Part shown: piece after piece, positions 13,601-25,778 of the stretch
How positions within the stretch are numbered: position 1 is the stretch's first letter
Layout of the letters: each line of letters opens with the position of its first letter
Assembly (NCBI RefSeq): GCF_023343835.1
Contig: NC_064444.1
Span: 17,893,219 to 17,957,218 of the forward strand
Length of the DNA: 64,000 nt
DNA from: Lagopus muta
Taxonomy: Eukaryota; Chordata; Aves; Galliformes; Phasianidae
Reading direction: 5' to 3'
Notes under the pieces: model-generated
Seen by the model: only the letters and a program-made list of their open reading frames with translations
What the model was told of the DNA's origin: nothing
The model's database searches: none
Made by a program: the position numbers and the translations under genes

Positions 13601-16600
13601 TGAATGTTTTGAATGCCAAGCAGCCTCATGCAAGAGGCTCTGGTTTCTTAAGCCTGATGCCTTAAGCTTGACCTCAGAACTTGAGAAACATTAGGCTGGT
13701 CTGCTGGGCTGAGCCCTGGCACTGCACTGCTCCTAGGAGACTTTAGCACTAATCACAGTTTAAGTGTTGACCAGGGACATCTAATCACGCTGCTCACACA
13801 TAAACTTTGCTAAAGCCAAATGGAAAACAAAAGCTGCTAACAGTGGAAGACCTTGAGAATGGTTTCTATGAAGGAGCAAAGCACGTCGTGGATTCAGGAG
13901 TGCCCAGTGAATGCTCATCCAATTAAATGCACCGCATGCACGCAAGCTGCCTTCTGGAATTGCCACAGCCAGGCATAAATCCACCAGGGGAGCACGGATA
14001 ACTTGTAAAGTACTCCTTCCCTGTTCTGCTTTAATGCCCCTAGCAGACACGCTACGCAGCTGCAGAGGAAGGAGTGGTGAGATGGAACACAAGGCAAGCA
14101 TGAGAACAACCAGAGGGATTCAGCTGTAAGCAAAGCCGGTGAGGACAGGGCTAAGCCCATGCCTGCCCCTGGGTGAAGCAAACCATCGTGGATGCAGTCA
14201 CCCAGGAACAGCATGTTCCCCCTCCAGTCAGCTCCAGTCTGCCTGCGAGGGCCATCCTCAGGGCCACAGAGCTTCGTTAGGAAGAAGTGTCCTTAATTAC
14301 AACTGGAACTTATCGCTACATTTTGCTGCCTCCAGTGAGAGCACCCTGCTAGCATGAGTAGCGTGACTCAGCATGCCTGCCTGGCACCGTGCTGACACTT
14401 CCCAAGCCAAGAAAAGCACCGGTCAGTCGAAGCAGGGTTCCAGTTTGAAGGAACTGGTGAAAGGAAGCGTCCTCCAGATGCAGCAGGGAATAAAGCCCAG
14501 TGTGATATGCAGCAAAATCCACCTTCCAGAGAGCACGCTGCCCTTTCCTAAGGGACACCCGCCGTCATGCTGTTTTGAAAGATGACTCCTGCAGCCACCA
14601 GCGAGGCACACAACCCAGTTATCTTTGCAGACGTTGGTTCTGGGAAACAGGCACGAGCTCTGTATCCTTTGAGTAAGCATGGGAACAGACGCAGTTCCAA
14701 TGCCACCATCCAGAGGCCGCGAGCCTGTGATCATTTCCAGACCATTAGCTCCATGCCCTCTCGTTTTGAACGTTGCACAATCCCTCCAAGAACTTGGCTT
14801 ATCAGTTCAACTTTGCACTCTCTGCAAACAGGGAAGCTGTTTGTCAGGAACCTGTGCTTCTCTGCCAAAACCATCTCTGCCAGAAGAGGCTCGTAAACCT
14901 TTTACTGCAGGATCCCCAGCTGCTCTGGTAATTTTTTGCTTCCCGATCTCACCATCACGAAGGTCTCAACAAATAAATAGCGCCGTGCAGTTTTAAACCG
15001 CAGAAGCAGCGGGAAAAGAAACTTCAGATTGCTGTATGCACCCCAACAGACTGTCAGCACCTAATGTAAAGCTCCTGGAGCTCTTTCTTTTGTAAGAAAG
15101 GGCTTCGAAAGGACGCAGTCATATTTTGTAACCTCACACAGCTATGCCAGCATGCACACTGCAGTACATTTAAAACGAAGACAGGCAGCTTCCTACTCCA
15201 GAGGAGGGTAGGAAGACTTGAGTCTTCAGCTCAAGTAGCAATTGAAACAGTTTGGCTCTAGAAAAGCACTGCCATTAAGATTAAGTTTCAACTCAAAGCC
15301 AGGCAGTAGAAACTAGATCTATCCAGTGCAGGGAGAGGCAGAGCAGGAAAGGGTCACAGAGAAGGTACTAGAAGGAAGTGTCAGCTACAAAAAGGCATGT
15401 GCAAGTGGAAAAGGTACACGAAGCCTCGTCAAAAACAGGTCCTGTGACCGCAAAAACGTACCGACAGCCAAGTTCCCAGGGACATCCTCAGGGCAACCAT
15501 GTTCCCAAGGTCTAGCAGACTGGGGAGGTAAAGACAAATGATGTCTGAGTCCATCCTCTGCAGACAGGTGTGATCATGGACCTGGAAGACGTGTTCAGAC
15601 CCAGCTCCACCCCAGGCCTCGCTCCTACGTGGGCTCAGAGCTGGCACCAGAGCCTGGCCATGAGGCAGAGCCCTTCTGTGCCCAGCAGCTTTACTGCCCA
15701 GAAGCTGACAAAGCCTTCAGGTGAGGCTGCTGTGAAATCAGGCTTTCCCAAGCAGAGAAAACACTGCAGTAGCAAGGGAAAAAAAAAAAAAAAAAACAAA
15801 CAAAACCACACTCCTCCCAACTCCACTGAAAAAAACCCTACAGCTGACAATCCAATCGGGCTACAGCTGGCTAGAGCTCAGAGTAATAGCACAAAGGACA
15901 GATACGAGTCCTGTCTAAACTGCATAGAGAAGCACTGGAAAGAAAGAGCCAGGACATGGCACACAGGAGGCTGGCACAAAGAACAAAGCCTTTACAGAAA
16001 GGCAGGGCAGCACATCACCGAGAAGAACCTAAAACCCACTTCCATCCCACAAGTCAATATGTGCTTGTTGAAATCAGGAAGTGGGTTTTGCTGTTTCAAG
16101 TACACTTAATACCTGTTTGTTGCTGCCCTACAGCATGTCACTCCGTTCCCTCGGCCAAACAGACAATTATTTGTGCTGGAGCAAAGAAACTAGCAGCCAG
16201 CTTGTGCCCATCAGTCAGACCCACTGAGGTCGGCTGAACAGCACAGGGGAGCAGCAGCCGTGCTGTGAGGAGCTGCATAGCAAGGCACAGAGCTAGCAGG
16301 TGTTTCACAGGGACTGGGGCAGGCTCTGATTTCCCTCACCGCGATACGCAGCGGCACGGGACGCTACCACTTGAACAAACAACAGGGAAATCAGCCAAGT
16401 AACAATGCACCACTTGCCACAGAAGAGATCCTGGAGAGGACTGGAGCCAGGAAAGCGTCACAGTGGTGCCAGGAGAGGAGCACACCAAGACAGAAACCAG
16501 CAACGGCAAGCAGCCCTGCGAATGACAACCTTGCACCGCAGTTGCTGCATCGCTGCGTTCTTGGCTCAGCGTGCTTTTAAAAACCCTCCTTTCCCCTAAG

Positions 16601-19600
16601 CTTTGCAGGGAGGTCAGCTGTGCCCACCCTGAGAGGTGCCCTTTCTCAGCCCTGGCACTACAGCACGGGGCACAGGCAGCACAGGGCTGGAGTGCCACCT
16701 CCCGGCGAGCTGCAGGCAGCACTGCCTCGGCCGTGAGGACAGCACACCTAAAAAGCACCCTGCACTGGAAAGTGCATTTCGGAGTTGCACCAAATACACC
16801 ACCAAACATCTCCCCTTTTAAGCCTGACACAACTCCTACAGTCCCACCTGGCATCAGAAAATCTAAGGTTTACAGCCCATCACACCTCTCTCGGGCCATT
16901 CCCAGTGAACTTGCTCTTCCCTCCAGCAGCAACCAGTCCCACTCAAACCTTCCACATCTTTCTACCATTTTCTATTCCAGTTCAGCCTGGGAGGTTTTAG
17001 CACACAGTCACATTCAGTTACACAAGTTCCTTGCTCTGACCCCCTCGTGTCTTGCTGGCACTGAGCTGTCTAGCAGGAGCAGTCTCTGTCCCACACTCAT
17101 TACCTACCCTGCAAAAAAGGAATGGGAAATAGTCCTGTTCAAAAGGCAAAAGGTAAATCATTTCATTGTGTGCACATGTGTGGTCACAGAGGGACACCAC
17201 CTCATCCTGGGATCACCCAGGTCAGGTGGTGACGCAGCATCCCTGCCACATGCATGGGCACAACATTCCCAGCACTGCCAAAATCTTCTGGCTCCGTATT
17301 TCTATGATGTTATCCCCACAAACAAAGCAGTTTGAGTTGGAGGACACATGGCACAAGGAGGCACTGCCTGCCTCTGAACTGAGCCATTTGCCACTGCAGA
17401 TATTTGGGATGTGCACGGGAAGCTCTGTGCTGTCAGAGCTACAGCTCTGAAACTCCTGCCCCCTGCCTCAAATCAGCATTGTTTTACTCACTGAACACAT
17501 CAGGATTATCAGCAGATTATTACCATCAAGACCTGCTGGGCAAAAACAGTAGAATCCTGCTCTTTGAGTTTCCCTGTCCTCCTTCATCTGTGGTTACTTG
17601 TCTGTAGCACCATTAGAAGTTACTGAAGTCCTCAGTGTCTAAGAAAGAAGGGGACAAATTCTTTAACAGGTGTGATTGTGACAAAACAAGGGGGACATGA
17701 GTTCAAACTAAAAGAAGGGGGGCTTCGGTCAGAGCTAAGGAAGAAGTTCTTTATACTTAAAGTGGTGAGGCAGTGGCACAGGCTGCACACAGAGCTGGGC
17801 TGCCCCATCCCTGCAGACAGCCAAGGTCAGGGAAAGGAGGTTTTGAGCACTGATGGAGCTGTGGGTGTCCCTGCTCAGTGCAGGGAGTGCCAGCAGATGG
17901 CCTTTAGGGTCCCTTCCAACTCAAACCATTCTACAATTATTTGAGGTTCTAAGAGACAGACAGCCACCTTTGAGCAGCTGAAGCTGTTAACACACTCTGT
18001 TTCATCACCACTGCATACCCACAGGAGATCTCTCCATCATGGTGCACCAGAAATACAACGGAATGCTTGGACTCCAAGCACAAAATGCTCCCTGAGAGGG
18101 TGGAGACGCTTCCTGGAGGCAGAGAGCTGCATTCTGCTTCCTCCAGGCAGTGCTGAAGACAATGCCATTAAAAAAAAAAAAAGAGCTGTGAGAAAAAAGA
18201 GATGAGAGCGAAGACAATTTGAGGAAGAAACATTCTGTACAAATGGGAGCAATGCATTTAAAAGGAGATCATGCAGAAGGTGAGATACGTAGATATCATC
18301 TGCACAGAGCTGTGTTCTGCTCTAAACAGCTCATCAAGGCTGGGGAGACAGAAGCAGAACAAGATCAAACATAAGTCGAGCTGATTGTGAACACCAGTTT
18401 TAAAGCTAAGTCATTCAAATGCTGCTAAGAACCAGCCTGCCACATTACACGTGGTGACCTACAAAGTGCTTCCACCATTGCCAGTGCTGCTGCAAGGTGA
18501 GGCCTTTGCCATATCTTGCTGATGTGCTGCTCCATATCTGGAGCCAGTTTTACAGCCAGGTGTGTAAGAAGAAGCTTAGAAACCACAAAAGGCTTAAGAA
18601 GATGGGCAGCTTCAGCACAGTGACCCAGAAAATTACAGCTGTGAGGCTGTACAATTACAAATGAGATAGTGGCACTGTCCAGACATGGCAAGGATACAAG
18701 AGGAAGGATTTACAAGGATGCTTTGCTGTTTCAAGCCTTTACATCAGCTGACCCAGCTGTGGGACTGCGCACACAAGAGCCCAGTGTCTTCTCATGCACC
18801 AACAAAGGCTGCTGCAGCCCTGCTGCACACTCCAGGCCCTCCCTTTCTTCAGTGATTGGATCCCCACCGAGCTAGCTGAGGAAACAGATCAGTGAAAGAT
18901 TAACCCCAAATGAGAAAATCTGTTCCATTTTGGTCAGCTCAGCTCCCTGAACCAGTTTATGATGGGGACAGGACTACAGGCAGCAGAGTGGGATGGAAGG
19001 ATCCCTGCGGCCCTGATGAAGAGTCAGAACTGGCACACAGCTGCTGTCATGCATAGGCTGATGTTTTTGAAGAGGGTCACACCCAGGAAAAAATCAGTAC
19101 TGGGGACAAAAGTAAATGCCTGGGCAAGCAGAGCCAGAAGCAGTTCAGCAGCAAAGGCAAGTAAATGTGCAGAAAGTGGGACTGAGAGCCCCCAAGGCTG
19201 GAAGGACGAGGTTTTAAGCACTGCTCGTGAACAGCTGTACTCACGTAATAAAGTCCAGAAAGCTTGCCAGGGGCTCGTATGCGTGGTTCCTCATGTGACG
19301 GAACTCCACCACCATCTTCTCCTTCAGCTTGTCATCAATGACAGAGACGGTGAGCGGGGAGGCTTCGTTAGCCAGGAAGTTCCCATAGTCTGTGCTCTGG
19401 AGGTGCAGCTTCAAGTCTGGAAAAGAAAGCACAGTGCCACTGCACAGGGTTTGTTCTGAGGGGCTCAGGGGGTTTGATGAGCTGTACCTAAGGAAGGTTG
19501 TGTTCAGTGCTTCCCTCACTGGGAGGCAGGAGGCACCTGAAACGTTTTCAGAGCCAAAAAGAAGCAGGCAACAACCCTAAGATCATAAAGCAGCCAGATG

Positions 19601-22600
19601 ACTGCATCATCAGATGGATCCTACTAATTGCATGGTTGAAGATAAGTCAGGCATTAAGAGGTAGAGAGGGGCTGAAGAAAAGCCCACTTAAACACACCCC
19701 ATACAGCAGCCATTCCCTGCTCTGGATGAAGGAAAAAGGCTAGAAACACTTTCCCCTCCCTTTACAAGCTGAAGAAAGCTTTGTTCCCCCCAGTGCCCTC
19801 GCTATAGGTCAGGTGCCCAACCACGTTGTGGTTCTGGACAAGCAACTACAACTTGCTGGCTCTGTCCAGACAAAAAGCCCTATTTGAGCCAAATGCAACT
19901 AAACATCTCTATGGAAAAACTGAATCCAGAGCTGAGGAACGTCTCACAGTCCCATTTCTCGCAGCATGACTAGCTGTGCTGGTACATGATGTTCATCTCC
20001 CCCTTCAGCTTCACCCCCAAGGGCCAGCAAGGCAAGCATCCTCCCCAGGACTCGAGGCCTTTATGGGAAAAAGAGAAGAGCTGAAAGAGCTTAGCCAAAC
20101 CAGATGTGAATGCACCGTCCAGAGAAAACAAACAGCAATCATCAAGGAGAAAAATAAATCAGTAAACCAAGGCACTTCTCCCTGCTTCTTCTGATGCCAG
20201 TCCTCAGCACTGCAGGGTGAGCAGGACACACCTTACACATGTGGCACATGCTAAAAGATGCACACACATGCTGTGAGTCAAGCCTGGCTGGAGGAGTCTG
20301 CTCTTTTGACACCACATCCAGCTACAGGCAGAAGCTGGACAAATTCCGAATGCTGAGCTCCAAGCTGAGCTGTACTGCACAGCGTGACACCGGCCTCATC
20401 CAGAGGGCCAGCAGGGTCAGACAGCTTTCAGTTCTTTGGGGTGTTTCCAATGGGATCTAGCAAGACATTTCTGACCCGGTGCTTTTCAGCTAGGAGGACG
20501 TTACCACTGCTGAGTCTCACAGGAAACAGATTGTGGTTACAGAGGGGGGAAAGAAAGGCCAGGCACTTAATAGCACTCCATTCTGTTGTGTTTCTCAGCC
20601 GTTTCCAGGAGAGTTTTGTACTGCATTTACTTTTAATAAGGAATCCTGGATGCAGCAGAGAGCTCCTTGCCCAACAACACGCACCTTGGTTGAAGCAAAG
20701 CAGAAACTTCACCCAGATCTCTGCTCTCCAGACACAGTTAACAGCTGTGCTTTATTCTACCAGACATTATGAACTCCTGAGATGGGGAAAAACACAGTCT
20801 GGATAACTGTGACAGTGGAGTTTTCAATATGATCCCCATCACAGAGTCAAACACCCTAAAACTGGATTGCACCAAAACTCAGAACGTCCTTCAGCTCAGT
20901 TTGGCACACGTGGAATTGTTATGGATGACAGTCAGTAGCATTCTAAGCTCTGTCATTGCTTAGAGCCCCCATGAAAGCTGAGTCTGGGCAAGCACCACAT
21001 GATTTTGTGTTGCATCTACAGGGGAGCTTGGAGAGAAGGCAGCTACTGCACATCCTATCAGCTCTTATTTCAGTAGGGACACTTTCAAAGCGCTCAGCTC
21101 TGACACACAGCTCCAGTTCCTACCTTCCACACTGCAAGAATCCACCTTGCTGCCTGCTTACCTGATGCCAGAGAGCCACCACCAGGGACTAACGGACTGA
21201 AAAGGGCAGCTTGATGCACACCAGGCTTTGCTTGGACAGTGTCACCACCCACAGCTCAGAGCTGCTTTCTGTCTGCTCAGAAGGGGCTGCCCCCACAGCA
21301 CAGCACAAGGGCCAGCACGAGGCCATGTAACTGGAACAGGGACCATGTTTATATAACACTTGGAAACAGCTTCTACAGGGAAGGCCAGCCACAAGCTACA
21401 GGAACTGACCTCCTCTGCATCTCTCAGCATCCAAGCGGACAGAACTTGTTTTCCAAAAACTGGACTGGGTTTACAAACCCTGACTCAAAGCATCCCCCCA
21501 GCACAAGGCTCAGGCTCTCCCAGAGCCCAGCCCCCAGCACAGCTCAGACCTGGCAGCAGCAGCAATTGCCTGAGATCCCCTCTGCTGTGTGTCGGCAGCC
21601 CGGGGCCGAGAGGTATGCATGGCTGTTCCAGCATTTCCCCCAGTGGTTCATGCACTTTGAGAACAGACTGAACCAGCATTTGGCAAGGGAGCTCCTGAAT
21701 TACCACGCTGCTTTTGTTCTCTCCCCCACCAAGCTGGGTAAACGATGGCCAGGTCACAGCTCCCAGAAAGCTGCTCCATGCAAGAGCACAACAGCACAAC
21801 GGAGCCTCATCCTCTTCCTGCTGGGTATTCATTGCAGCAGAGCTCGAGGTGGCCATGCTGTGCAATTCCAGCAACCACCTCTCAGCTCAGGCACTCCCAA
21901 ACTGATGCTGCATATATAAAAATTGAAATTTGCTTTGCCACCTCCCAGGCCTAAGGTAGCAAAGTAAAAGAGGGAGGGATGCTGCAGCAGCCTGCAGAGC
22001 AGCTCATCGCCCACATCTCTTTCTGAAGGCTGCAGCTTTTGCTGATCCCCGCGTCACTTGTGTTTATGTGGTGGTTTTAACCACCTCAGATGCTTCTGAA
22101 ATGGATTCTCTGAAAGCAGGCTCGAGGGATGCCCAAAAATCATTCATTTTCTGCAGAATTTAAAACCTTTTCTGTGGTTGCAGCACACCAGCAGCAGCGA
22201 GCTGCCACCTCTCCTCAGCTGCCAGCCAGCAAGTTACACCACACCAAAACTAGGCACAGAGCAGCCCTTTCCCCATCACCTTTAGCTCTTTAGCTTCTGA
22301 GGGAGAGGCTGCTAGCACAGGCTGCACAAAGAGGCAGTGCTGCCCCATTCCTGTGCAGACACCCAAGGTCAGGCTGGATGGGGCTCTGAGCACTGACAAG
22401 ATGTGGCTCATTGCAGGGCGGTGGAACTAGATGACCTTTAAGGATCCCTCCTGACTCAAACGATTCCATGATTCCTACAGAGGCACGGCTGTCAAATGCT
22501 ACCAACAGTTTAATATTCTGCAGAGCAGCTACCAGACCTCTAAGAGCCTATGGCAGCTTCTAGGAGCTGGAGACAGCGCAGCACCCTTCTGACAGCAGGA

Positions 22601-24818
22601 ATCTAGGTGAGTCATAAGCCCGGTTAGCCAAGGCAGATTCTACACAGCAGATCTGAGCTTGCACGAGGGAGGCAAACCGCTCCAAGTCCTTCGCTGACAC
22701 CTTGTGTCAGAAGCAGGAATCGGCTGCAGCAAGCTCCAAGTGCACCCAGTGCACGGGGACCTGTCTGAGGAACCACTAAAGCATCAGGACTTCGGTGCTG
22801 AAAAAAAAAAGGATTAAACATTCTTGATTTACACAGAAAGCTTAAGCCAAAACAGCTTAAGCCAAAACAGTTACGCCCTCCCTCCGATTCTGGTCGTGTC
22901 TCCCAGCCCTTTATAAAGCCAGCTCAAGAGCCAGCCTGATAGCACTGAGCTATACGGCTCCTCAGGCAGCAGCAAGCTGTCTCAGCAGGAAGCAAGAGTT
23001 TTAATCAGCTTACTCTGCTATCAGACAGGGAGAGCTACAAAGGATCATGCAGAAAAGCATGATCTCCCCTGTCCAACATCCAACAGCAGCGAGCTGTCAG
23101 CTTGAGTCCTAACACAGAGGAGTTGATCCTTCCCTAGGCAGCACCAGGACAGCCTCAGCTCTTCAGGATTTCCCCACTGCAGAGGTGACCATTTGCTCCA
23201 GGACTGGGAAGACAGTCTGCAGTGCTGGTGTCACACCAAGAAGAGGCAGTGAAGGCAGAACAGGAAAACAGATGAGAGCACAGGAGTATTTTTGTGCCTA
23301 AATACTCATTTTGGCTACCAGTAACCTGTCACTACGTAGATTCAGTGCAAACAGAGAGAATTCAGGTTGCCCAAAGAGGTTGGTGGATGCCCCATCCCTG
23401 CAGGCATTCAAGGCCAGGCTGGATGTGGCTCTGGGCAGCCTGGTCTGCTGGTTGGTAACCCTGCACACAGCAGGGGGTTGGGACTGAATGAGCAGTCCTA
23501 TGATTCTATGAATTCACATTAAAGCCTTCAGAGCACAGAAAACAGACAGCAAAATCAGAACCATGAGGTCAGAGGAGAGAAACTGTCTGCCCACAGACCT
23601 ACATGAGTGATCACGAGCAACATTCCTTTGAAGGAAAAGCCTTCAAATCAGGCAGGAATACAGAAAGCAAAGCAGAGGAGGAACAGGAAGAGCAGAGAAC
23701 TCAGAACAGCCCTTATGGTTGGAGAACAGCAGCAACCACCACAGAGCTGTCTGGAGGAGACAGTAACAAAAGCAGAGCAATGATATGGGAAGTTCAAACT
23801 GACTCATTTCAAATGCAGAAAGTGCCACACCAAGGGAGAGCTAGGTTTACACAACTTGGTTCAGGATGCAAAAAGGGGGAAAGGAAAAAAAAAAAAAAAA
23901 GGAAGCTGTAAATACAGAAAGACCCCAAAGAGGAAGAAGCCTGCAGCGATAAAGTCCAGGGCTTGCTGACACTGCTGACCAGCAGGAACATTTCCCAGCA
24001 ACCTCTTTCAGGCCATGGGCAACCTGATCTAGTGGGGCAGCCAGCCCACAGTGGGGGCAGCCATTCCATTGTTCTAATCACACTCTTACTGACAAAAAAA
24101 AACAAAACCAAAAAACAACAGACACCTTGGCACACGTTCCAACCTATCTCCACAAGCTGGTTTTGGCCCTCACGATTTAGAAGCAGGTTGCTGAACCAGG
24201 CTCCTGACACATATGAGTGACAAACAAATGGGGCAGTGGCACAGGGGAGCTGCACAGCACAGACTGGTCAGGATGAGCTGACCAAGGGCGATAAGCAACA
24301 CAAACCCACCCCAGCTTTGTACACACCGATCAAGAAAGAAGACAGTGGCTGAAGCAGGATCAGCCCAAAGCTCACGGGGAAGGGCAGTTTCCCTCCGAGT
24401 TTACCAAGCTCTGCAGCGCTGGTTTGGTTTGAACATAAGAAACGCCTCCAAAGCTGCCGGTACTCCCTGCGTGCTGCCTGCTCCTGTCAGAAGTGCACAC
24501 CTCGGGCAGGGATCAGGCCATGCCAAGCACCTCATTTCTGGCCCCAACGTAGCGAGCAGGTTTCCTGGCGTGGAAACACACAGCAATGCCCGACACAACC
24601 CCAAAGTCCCCCTCAGAGCAGGCTCTCCCCCCAGCCCTCGGCCGTGAAGGGGCGGAGGCTCCGCCCGGCCCGGCGCTCTCCCGCTCACCCTCGAGGCTCT
24701 CGCACTGCACCAGGTTGACGTAGTCGCCCTGCCGCAGCACGCCGGCCTTAAAGCCGCGCACCAAACCCTCCAGGTAGCCGTTGTCCACGTTGAAGTAGAG
24801 CTCCGGGAAGCACGACAT
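1626..24818 (-). CDS. ATP6V0D1: V-type proton ATPase subunit d1 (complete, 8 exons)
   Basis: Subunit d1 of the membrane Vo sector of the vacuolar H+-ATPase caps the c-ring and couples it to the V1 central stalk in lysosomes, endosomes and synaptic vesicles. Exons on the minus strand: 24689-24818, 19245-19416, 8456-8634, 6114-6193, 3285-3362, 2612-2788, 2238-2315 and 1626-1787. All introns are GT-AG and all phases join. The sum is exactly 351 codons, the mammalian length. The protein starts [19 protein letters not shown] and ends KIDNYIPIF, and is nearly colinear with human ATP6V0D1 as remembered. Small differences include Cys at residue 3, RQGDYV in exon 1 and FCKALGG in exon 5. Introns 1 (5.3 kb) and 2 (10.6 kb) hold the CR1 copies listed separately. 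d1 rather than d2 is chosen on sequence and on the HSD11B2/AGRP neighbours. Confidence 0.97.
6522..6544. repeat. Poly(A) run (A23)
   Basis: Uninterrupted run of 23 A in ATP6V0D1 intron 3, followed by A-rich sequence. It might be a decayed retroposon tail, but no element is recognisable next to it. Confidence 0.8.
8108..8226. repeat. Degenerate TAGATAG tandem repeat
   Basis: About 120 bp built from imperfect TAGATAG/TAGTATAGATA units in ATP6V0D1 intron 3, just downstream of exon 3 in transcript order. Probably an old microsatellite. Confidence 0.8.
9018..9665 (+). repeat. Old CR1 LINE fragment, reverse-transcriptase region
   Basis: This is a degenerate CR1 ORF2 piece. It starts near the segment encoding DVIYLD in intact CR1, runs through DPQG and a CTLSKLVDD motif (the RT active-site FADD/YADD position) and continues to the region matching the thumb and 3' ORF2. 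The reading frame is broken several times, and divergence is clearly greater than for the 3'-end copies elsewhere in the window, so it is an ancient insertion. It lies in ATP6V0D1 intron 2. The 3' boundary is approximate. Confidence 0.75.
10036..10160 (-). repeat. CR1 LINE 3' end fragment
   Basis: The plus strand reads ACAGAATCACTCAGGTTGGAAGAGACC followed by a segment typical of a CR1 3' UTR, that is, the element in reverse orientation. It is short, about 125 bp, and 5'-truncated. The sequence differs from the ATGCCCCATCCCTGCAGGC type seen elsewhere, so it is a different CR1 subfamily. Confidence 0.8.
12180..12545 (-). repeat. CR1 LINE 3' end, well preserved
   Basis: The copy begins on the plus strand with TCACAGAATCATAGAATGG, the reversed 8-bp-repeat tail of CR1, and extends about 365 bp to CTTCTCTTCTGGAGAAAC. 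It is closely related to the opposite-strand copy at 40900-41312, so both appear to be the same, fairly young subfamily. It lies in ATP6V0D1 intron 2. Confidence 0.9.
15779..15796. repeat. Poly(A) run (A18)
   Basis: A run of 18 A followed by CAAACAAAACC in ATP6V0D1 intron 2. No adjacent element identified. Confidence 0.7.
17650..17945 (+). repeat. CR1 LINE 3' end, diverged
   Basis: A roughly 295-bp CR1 3' end in sense orientation. It includes GGAAGAAGTTCTTTATAC, the GTGGTGAGGCAGTGGCACAG segment and a decayed CCATTCTACAATTATTTGA tail. It is more diverged than the 12180 and 40900 copies. It lies in ATP6V0D1 intron 2. Confidence 0.82.
22295..22480 (+). repeat. CR1 LINE 3' end, short and diverged
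   Basis: A piece of about 185 bp matching the CR1 terminus: GAGGCTGCTAGCACAGGCTG, a CCCATTCC-type segment, GGTCAGGCTGGATGGGGCTC, and an ending GATTCCATGATTCC. It lies in ATP6V0D1 intron 1, sense to the plus strand. Confidence 0.8.
23365..23515 (+). repeat. CR1 LINE 3' terminal 150 bp
   Basis: GGTTGCCCAAAGAGGTTGG through GATGCCCCATCCCTGCAGGC to CCTATGATTCTATGAATTC. This is a strongly 5'-truncated CR1 of the same subfamily as 30118-30308 and 40900-41312, inserted in ATP6V0D1 intron 1. Confidence 0.88.
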
Positions 24819-24990
24819 GATGGCGGCGGCTGCGGGACCGGCGGCGCCTCACGTGACCCGGCGCTCACGTGACGCAGCTGTCAATGCCCCACTTCCGGTT
24901 CCGGCTTGCTCTGCGCAGGCGGGAAGGGCTGAGGCGGTGCGAGGCGGAGCGCCGCCATCACCCCTCAGCGCGGGGTTGCTGCTGAGAGCA
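24600..24990 (-). promoter_or_regulatory. ATP6V0D1: ATP6V0D1 CpG-rich promoter with two CACGTG (CLEAR-like) boxes
   Basis: GC- and CpG-rich sequence surrounds exon 1. TCACGTGAC occurs at 24849-24857 and again at 24865-24873, 16 bp apart and 31-55 bp upstream of the ATG. This matches the core of the CLEAR element (GTCACGTGAC) bound by TFEB/TFE3/MITF, known to coordinate lysosomal and V-ATPase genes. An ETS-type ACTTCCGG lies at 24891-24898. No TATA box is visible. Use by TFEB is inferred; USF or MYC/MAX could bind the same boxes. Confidence 0.7.
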
Positions 24991-25119
24991 GCTCTCCCTG
25001 AGCACTGAGCCGCGACTTGAAGGCTTTTCACGCTGTCGTGGCCCCCTCCTCAGCTGTGTTCGCTGCCATCTCGGAGTGTTTGAGCTGTTTGGGTGGGGGA
25101 ACGCCCTGTGGTGATGGGG

Positions 25120-25535
25120 GAGGACGTGCAGAGGAGGCCCAGAGGGTGGGAGCGCCTCTCCTGTGAAGAAAGGCTGAAAAGGAGCTGGGCTTGTTCAGGC
25201 TGGGAAAGAGAAGGCTGTGGGGACACCTCACTGTGGCCTTCCTGTACTTGAGGGAAATTTACATGCATGGGGGGTGGCTTTTTATGCAGTTTGATAGTGA
25301 TAGGACAAGGGAAATGGCTTTTAATAGAAAGGAACTACAGAGGGTGGTGAGGGGCTTCCCTCAGAGGGTGGTGAGGGGCTGGTATTGCTGCTGTGGGTGC
25401 CATCCCTGGAGGTGCCCCAGGACATGGATGGGCATTGGGCAGCCCAAGCTGAGGGGTAGGAAGCCCATGTCAGGGGTTGGGCTGGATGGGCTTTGTGGTC
25501 CTTTCCAACCCAACCGTGCTGTGATTCTATGACAC
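25120..25535 (+). repeat. CR1 LINE 3' end between ATP6V0D1 and AGRP
   Basis: About 415 bp in sense orientation, from GAGGAGGCCCAGAGGGTGGG through GGACACCTCACTGTGGCCTT and a GTGATAGGACAAGGG segment to the tail GTGCTGTGATTCTATGAC. An internal GAGGGTGGTGAGGGGCT unit is duplicated near 25339-25380. It fills most of the roughly 0.9 kb gap between the AGRP 3' end and the ATP6V0D1 promoter. Confidence 0.88.
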
Positions 25536-25699
25536 GGTACTGAACACAGCTGTAGGTGGCCCTGCTGGTGGCACTCGGTGACCCCCACAGTTCCAACCAC
25601 GCCGCATTGTGCTCCCTGGGCAGGAAGGACATCCCACATCCCCTTGTTCCCAACAGCACAAGCCCAGCGCCCAGCACAGCCCACACTCAGCAATAGCAG

Positions 25700-25778
25700 T
25701 GCTATCTATCTGCTGCTTTATTGGAGCTGCAGAGGGGGAGGCTGGTGGGGACGAGTGGGCAGCCCTGTGGCACAGGCA
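25700..25778 (-). other. AGRP: AGRP 3' UTR with poly(A) signal
   Basis: Plus-strand TTTATT at 25717-25722 is AATAAA in the AGRP transcript, only about 57 nt after the stop codon, so the 3' UTR is very short (about 75-80 nt). Confidence 0.75.

Larger units (their letters stand above)
8635..19244 (-). other. ATP6V0D1: ATP6V0D1 intron 2 (10.6 kb), no gene seen
   Basis: This is the longest intron in the window. Apart from the CR1 pieces at 9018-9665, 10036-10160, 12180-12545 and 17650-17945, and A-runs near 13489 and 15779, I see nothing recognisable. The long open frames here, such as 10186-11151 on the plus strand, have low-complexity, non-homologous translations and no gene structure. Confidence 0.6.
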
